NCBI GenBank assembly: GCA_046590705.1
Contig: JBKJUK010000145.1
Location: 1 to 9,599 of the forward strand
Direction: 5' to 3'
Origin: JBKJUK01 sp046590705
GTDB lineage: Bacteria > Acidobacteriota > Thermoanaerobaculia > Gp7-AA8
DNA: 9,599 bases
The notes beneath the pieces were generated by a model, which was not told the DNA's origin, searched no databases, and saw only the letters and a program-made list of their open reading frames with translations. Shown piece after piece: positions 6,571-9,599 of this stretch. Numbering within the stretch: position 1 is the stretch's first letter; every line of letters begins with the position of its first letter. Made by a program: the position numbers and the translations under genes.

Positions 6571-7277
6571 TCTTTCTCGTGTCTGCAGCAGCGCAGGCGC
6601 AGAGCATTTCTTTTGATCCTCGAATCACGGCATCGCAGTTCCGAACCTTTTCTGCGCTCACCAGCCAGGCAATTTTCGCAACACCGATCGAACCGGCTCG
6701 GGGTCGCGGCCTGCTTCGTTTCGATATCGGAATCGGAGCGACGGCCATCCCCATCGACGACGAGGCGGATTACTACATTCGTTCGGTGAATGAAGACATC
6801 ACCACCGGCGGTTACCTCCTGGTGCCGCGCGTGATCGTATCGAAGGGGCTGGGCTTCGTGAACGTTGCGGCTTCTTACGCGAAAGTGCCGAACAGTGATC
6901 TGGCGATTCTGGGTGGCTCGATTGACGTTCCGATCATCGACGGTGGGATCCTCAGTCCGACGCTGGCAGTGCGAGGGACGTACTCGGTGCTCCAGGGTGT
7001 CGACGAATTCGATCTGACGAATTACGGCGCCGAGGTTTTCATCAGCAAGGGATTCGGTCCGGTGACTCCGTATGCGGCGGCAGGTCTGGTCCGCACTGAT
7101 GCGGTGGCTCACATCAGCCTGGGACCTCGTCTTCCGGGAATCGACCTGGCGCAGAAGTTCAACCAGGAACGTTACACGCTCGGGGTCCGGTTCTCTCTGG
7201 TGGTCCCGAAGCTGGTGATCGAGGCGTCACAGGCGGAGGAGCGGACGTACTCCGCCAAGATTTCCTTCGGACTTTGA
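6459..7277 (+). CDS. Outer-membrane beta-barrel protein with long signal peptide
   Basis: The 272-residue product has a very long, Arg/Gly-rich N-region of about 33 residues. A hydrophobic core (LTALLIFLVSAAA) and an AQA-Q type signal-peptidase site follow near residue 47. The mature part alternates short hydrophobic and polar residues, as in beta-strands. Clear hairpins are GLLRFDIGIGATAIPI, GYLLVPRVIVSKGLGFVNVAASYA, TPYAAAGLVRTDAVA and YTLGVRFSLVVPKLVIEASQ. It ends AKISFGL, close to the aromatic C-terminal signal used for outer-membrane assembly. I cannot name the family; a small porin-like or structural barrel is likely. The ATG at 6459 overlaps hemW by 112 bp in another frame. A GTG at 6486 with AAGG upstream would shorten the N-region. 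No start codon later than this leaves a workable signal peptide. It is probably co-transcribed with hemW and ends before the REP-like cluster. Confidence 0.82.
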   Translation: MGGGRQKGGVASEGRGSGRIHSRWFSGQQRAHLTALLIFLVSAAAQAQSISFDPRITASQFRTFSALTSQAIFATPIEPARGRGLLRFDIGIGATAIPIDDEADYYIRSVNEDITTGGYLLVPRVIVSKGLGFVNVAASYAKVPNSDLAILGGSIDVPIIDGGILSPTLAVRGTYSVLQGVDEFDLTNYGAEVFISKGFGPVTPYAAAGLVRTDAVAHISLGPRLPGIDLAQKFNQERYTLGVRFSLVVPKLVIEASQAEERTYSAKISFGL

Positions 7278-7339
7278 AGCCGCGTGATGAAACGTGGCCA
7301 CGCTGGACTTCGTCCCGCTCTCGATCTCGTATCCGAGAT

Positions 7340-7372
7340 GTGTGGAGCACAGGCATCCTGCCTGTGACGCGC
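7340..7372. repeat. REP-like palindromic unit 1
   Basis: A 33-bp unit with core CACAGGCA (7348-7355), loop tcc, TGCCTGTG (7359-7366): an 8-bp perfect stem with a 3-nt loop. It is flanked by GTGTGGAG on the left and ACGCGC on the right. It matches unit 3 in inverted orientation at 32 of 33 positions. Confidence 0.85.
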
Positions 7373-7409
7373 TGCTCGCGATTCAGGCCTGATGAGAAGC
7401 ACAGCGGTT

Positions 7410-7440
7410 GTGTGGCACAGGCAATCCTGCCTGTGACGCG
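7410..7440. repeat. REP-like palindromic unit 2 (direct copy)
   Basis: Same orientation as unit 1. The core stem CACAGGCA (7416-7423) and TGCCTGTG (7428-7435) is identical, but the loop is atcc (one base longer) and the AG before the stem is missing. The flanks GTGTGG and ACGCG are kept. Changes fall in loop and spacer while the stem is intact. Confidence 0.85.
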
Positions 7441-7484
7441 AAGGAGTGACTTCGAAGGACTCCTGCGGTCGCCAACTTACTTCA

Positions 7485-7517
7485 GCGCGCCACAGGCAGG
7501 ATGCCTGTGCTCCACAC
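7485..7517. repeat. REP-like palindromic unit 3 (inverted copy)
   Basis: Reverse-complement copy of unit 1 with one mismatch (G for A just outside the stem). The core is CACAGGCA (7491-7498), loop gga, TGCCTGTG (7502-7509). Units 1 and 3 together could pair as a 33-bp stem enclosing unit 2. The cluster lies between two convergent genes, where such elements can limit read-through or protect 3' ends. Confidence 0.85.
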
Positions 7518-7540
7518 TCATCGGAACATTCTGACTGACG

Positions 7541-8650
7541 CTATTTCCTGGCCGATTTCTTCGCTGGCTTTTTCGGGGATGGGCTCTTGGCACCACTGCC
7601 CAGAAGCTTGTCGATGTGTGCTTTCAGATAATCGGCGTCGTTCCCGTAGAAAACGGTCTGACCGTTCACGATGAAGGTCGGGGTGACGAAGATTCCGCTG
7701 TCATAGATCTTTCCGGTCTGAAGGAAGAGAGCTTCGCGCTCAGCGGTCGAGCGATACAGAGTCTCCAGCTTTTTCCAGTCTATGTTCCTGGTCTCCGCAA
7801 AGTCTTCGACGAAACCATCGATTGCCTTGCGGGTCATGGTCGCCTGGCTGTCGAAGACTTTGTCGACAAAATCCCAGTAGTGTGCGGGCGACAGCTTCTG
7901 GATTGCTCGGGCCGCCAGCGCAGCCTGCAGCGACCAGTCATGACTCTGAAAGAGAGGAAGGTCCAGTCGCGCAAAGGAGATCCGGCTGAGGTTTGCGCCG
8001 ATTTTCTTCTCGAAGATCTCGTGCGCTCGCTTACAGGTAGGACACTGCATGTCCGAGAGTTCAACGATCTCGATTTTCGCGTTCCGGTTGCCCTGCCGCA
8101 TGGCTTTGGAGATGCCGATGGCCTCGAGGAGCGACTGGCCCGCATCGACGTTCAGGTTTCCACGACGTCCGACGATCAGGTAACGCTGGGAGGAATCGAG
8201 ATAGGCGCCGTAACCAAAAGGTCCGTATTCAGTAGGAATTGCGATTCTGACGTCGCGGAGGCCGTCCGAGCTCGGCATCGGGCTGATGGCAGCCCTGACC
8301 TGCTTCTGCAGCATGCGACCTGCGAGGTCGTTGATACGTGCATCGAGCGGGCGGCCGTCCGACGGAATCGGGAAGACGTCACCGATCAGTGTTTGCGAGG
8401 TGGCCGGGGAGACAAGTACGTACATCTGTTTTCCGCACCGGGACTCGGTCGACGTCTGTGTCGCTTTGTAGGCCACAAAGTTGGCCGGGGCGACCTCGTT
8501 GCTGGTCTCCATGGCCAGCTTCGAACCGGGGCAAATCTGCAGCGAACGGTTGACGTACGCGAGCAGCTTTGCGTCCGTTACAGGCTTTGCCTGCATGGAT
8601 ACGGGCACGAGAAACAGAAGGGCCGTGGCGACCAGTGCTGTTCGTATCAT
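7541..8650 (-). CDS. Periplasmic DsbA-like thioredoxin-fold protein
   Basis: The 369-residue protein starts with a Sec signal peptide (MIRTALVATALLFLVPVSMQA). A poorly conserved N-terminal domain of about 150 residues follows; it holds two cysteines (Cys40, Cys72) that could pair. A DsbA-type thioredoxin domain spans about 188-350. It has IEIVELSDMQCPTCKRAH with active-site CPTC (203-206), a helical insertion (SLQAALAARAIQ), and the cis-proline loop FVTPTFIVNG (Pro324). These features fit a thiol-disulfide oxidoreductase of the DsbA/DsbG-like Thioredoxin_4 group, acting on exported proteins. Oxidase or reductase direction cannot be told. The C-terminus is a Lys/Pro/Ser-rich tail (PSPKKPAKKSARK), probably disordered. 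Its ATG overlaps the stop of the rhodanese gene by 4 bp (ATGA), so translation is coupled. It is the last gene of its operon. Confidence 0.9.
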   Translation of the reverse strand: MIRTALVATALLFLVPVSMQAKPVTDAKLLAYVNRSLQICPGSKLAMETSNEVAPANFVAYKATQTSTESRCGKQMYVLVSPATSQTLIGDVFPIPSDGRPLDARINDLAGRMLQKQVRAAISPMPSSDGLRDVRIAIPTEYGPFGYGAYLDSSQRYLIVGRRGNLNVDAGQSLLEAIGISKAMRQGNRNAKIEIVELSDMQCPTCKRAHEIFEKKIGANLSRISFARLDLPLFQSHDWSLQAALAARAIQKLSPAHYWDFVDKVFDSQATMTRKAIDGFVEDFAETRNIDWKKLETLYRSTAEREALFLQTGKIYDSGIFVTPTFIVNGQTVFYGNDADYLKAHIDKLLGSGAKSPSPKKPAKKSARK

Positions 8651-9090
8651 GGGATCTCGTCGGTTGCGTTCGCGTTCACGGTGCGGTATCCGAGTTCCAT
8701 CCAGCGGCGGATCCCACCTTTGAGCATGACGATGTTTTTGAAGCCCGCAGCCACGAGCAGTCGTGCGCCGCGTTCGGCCTCTTCCTTATCGTCTCCGTAC
8801 ACGACGATCGTGGAACTGCGGAAAGGCATCAGTCCCGGGAGACGGCTCTCGATATTCGAGAGAGGCGTAGAAACCGCTCCCGCGATGTGACCCATCTCCC
8901 CGTTGTACTGATCGGTCGGGCGAACGTCGAGGACGATGAGTGTTCGATTGTCGAGCATCATCTCGTGAGCCACAGGAGGAGCGAGAAGTGCGAAGCCGCC
9001 TCTGGTGCGGGAAGCTCCCACCGTTCGACAGCTCGCAAGTGCGAGTGGCAGAAGGAGGAGGATGGCGATTGGGAGTGCTCTGTATCTCAT
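8647..9090 (-). CDS. Rhodanese-like lipoprotein lacking the catalytic cysteine
   Basis: The 147-residue protein begins MRYRALPIAILLLLPLALAS followed by Cys21, a good lipobox (LASC), so it should be a lipoprotein. Residues 40-136 match a single rhodanese domain: TLIVLDVRPTDQYNGEMGHIAGAVSTPL, then IVVYGDDKEEAERGARLL, AAGFKNIVMLKGGIRRW. In active rhodaneses the residue after the VVY strand is the sulfur-carrying Cys; here it is Gly99, and the CxxGxR-type loop is replaced by an acidic one. The lipobox Cys is the only cysteine in the protein, so sulfurtransferase activity is not expected; a binding or scaffold role is more likely. TGAGGTGA, which contains the stop of the preceding gene, lies just upstream of the ATG and gives a good ribosome-binding site. 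The 3' end overlaps the DsbA-like gene by 4 bp. Confidence 0.9.
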   Translation of the reverse strand: MRYRALPIAILLLLPLALASCRTVGASRTRGGFALLAPPVAHEMMLDNRTLIVLDVRPTDQYNGEMGHIAGAVSTPLSNIESRLPGLMPFRSSTIVVYGDDKEEAERGARLLVAAGFKNIVMLKGGIRRWMELGYRTVNANATDEIP

Positions 9091-9099
9091 TGGATCACC

Positions 9100-9599
9100 T
9101 CAAAGAAAGCGAAGCGTAAACTCTGCGCGTACTTCTCCAACAACAATTCCGCTGACATTCTTCAACTGCCGTCTCGAAAACTTGTGAACCAGGGCCGGAT
9201 CGGGGACAGGAACGCCGAGTTGCTCCAGCGTCCTGAAGATGACTGAGTCTCTTCCTCGCGACATCGAACCGTCGGCGGCTTTGAGAGCAATACCGATCGT
9301 CTCTCCTCTCGAGGTGCCGAGACTTTCCATCAACTGATCGGCGAGGCCCGGAAGGATCGACATGGCGTAGAAGCCTTCGGCTCCTTCTTTGGCCAGCAAC
9401 TGTCCGTTGAAAGCTCGCATCAGAGGCGTGGTCAGCGACCAGTTTCCAGCGACGTACTCCGGGTGCGCAGTCATGGCCTCGACGACTGAGTTTGCGGCGT
9501 CGGCGAAAGGTTCCAGACCGGGAAGCGTGCCTCCGGTGCCCCGTCCCAGCGCACCCAGACGGGCATAGGCAAACGCGGCGCGATAGATCGACATGTAGT
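9100..9599 (-). CDS. L-asparaginase II family protein, C-terminal part (runs off right edge)
   Basis: About 165 C-terminal residues are visible. The frame stays open past the Met at 9594 (a Tyr codon precedes it) to the window edge, so that Met is internal and the gene is cut. The sequence fits the asparaginase II family (the Rhizobium etli type, not the E. coli AnsA/AnsB type). Matches include AFAYARLG, VVEAMTAHPEYVAG, LMRAFNGQLLAKEGAEGFYAM, and GETIGIALKAADGSMSRGRDS followed by a FRTLEQLGVP helix. The family hydrolyses L-asparagine to aspartate and ammonia, in the cytoplasm. The usual length is about 330 residues, so roughly half is missing. The stop TGA is embedded in the Shine-Dalgarno region of the rhodanese gene 9 bp downstream, so the three genes form an operon. 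The functional link between asparaginase and the exported proteins behind it is not obvious. Confidence 0.87.
   Translation of the reverse strand, partial: YMSIYRAAFAYARLGALGRGTGGTLPGLEPFADAANSVVEAMTAHPEYVAGNWSLTTPLMRAFNGQLLAKEGAEGFYAMSILPGLADQLMESLGTSRGETIGIALKAADGSMSRGRDSVIFRTLEQLGVPVPDPALVHKFSRRQLKNVSGIVVGEVRAEFTLRFL

Noticed and set aside
7340..7517. CRISPR array
   Set aside because: Only three copies, uneven spacing, one inverted and each internally palindromic with no consistent spacers; fits REP-like elements instead.
7274..7534. Short plus-strand protein over the repeat cluster
   Set aside because: Its translation simply reads through the palindromes (STGILPV-type peptides), a common false gene call at such repeats.
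7616..8890. Long plus-strand open frame (424 codons) opposite the DsbA-like and rhodanese genes
   Set aside because: It is antisense to two genes with clear signal peptides and domain motifs, and its translation shows no recognisable fold; a shadow caused by codon bias.

Overview
The window comes from a diderm (Gram-negative type) bacterium. It encodes an Oar-like TonB-dependent receptor start, a small outer-membrane beta-barrel protein ending in Phe-Gly-Leu, a lipoprotein and several Sec signal peptides. Base composition looks like the high 50s %GC (judged by eye, not counted). Three things would fit an Acidobacteriota-like soil or sediment genome: the receptor with an N-terminal carboxypeptidase-regulatory-like domain, the neighbouring LacI-type regulator, and the interspersed palindrome with core CACAGGCA-TCC-TGCCTGTG. 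This assignment is inference; no rRNA or marker tree is available here.

Layout, left to right. (1) 1-1396, minus strand: a LacI/GalR-family regulator with its own promoter and a perfect 16-bp operator touching its start codon. It is followed 31 bp downstream by the start of a TonB-dependent receptor that runs off the left edge. That receptor start was missed by simple ORF calling because it is cut by the window. This is the usual layout of a carbohydrate-uptake locus. (2) 1397-1652: no gene seen. (3) 1653-3526, minus strand: a tight run of TPR protein, Roadblock/LC7 protein and alpha/beta hydrolase, with gaps of 7 bp and 1 bp. (4) 3652-5379, minus strand: a membrane-bound Cache-HAMP-HD-GYP protein (predicted c-di-GMP phosphodiesterase) whose consensus extended -10 box sits so close to the ATG that the mRNA should be leaderless.

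(5) 5428-7277, plus strand: hemW (radical-SAM, CX3CX2C), then an outer-membrane protein whose best-supported start lies 112 bp inside hemW in another frame. (6) 7340-7517: three copies of a REP-like palindrome (two direct, one inverted) between two convergent transcription units. (7) 7541-9599, minus strand: an operon of asparaginase II (cut at the right edge), a cysteine-less rhodanese-like lipoprotein, and a periplasmic DsbA-like thioredoxin-fold protein. Gaps are 9 bp and a 4-bp ATGA overlap.

Most of the window is ordinary chromosomal content. The points most worth a second look are the two very compact promoter/start arrangements, the hemW/outer-membrane-protein overlap, the rhodanese that has lost its catalytic cysteine beside a thiol-oxidoreductase, the TPR-Roadblock-hydrolase cassette, and the REP-like cluster. 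I found no CRISPR array, tRNA, rRNA, insertion sequence or phage gene.
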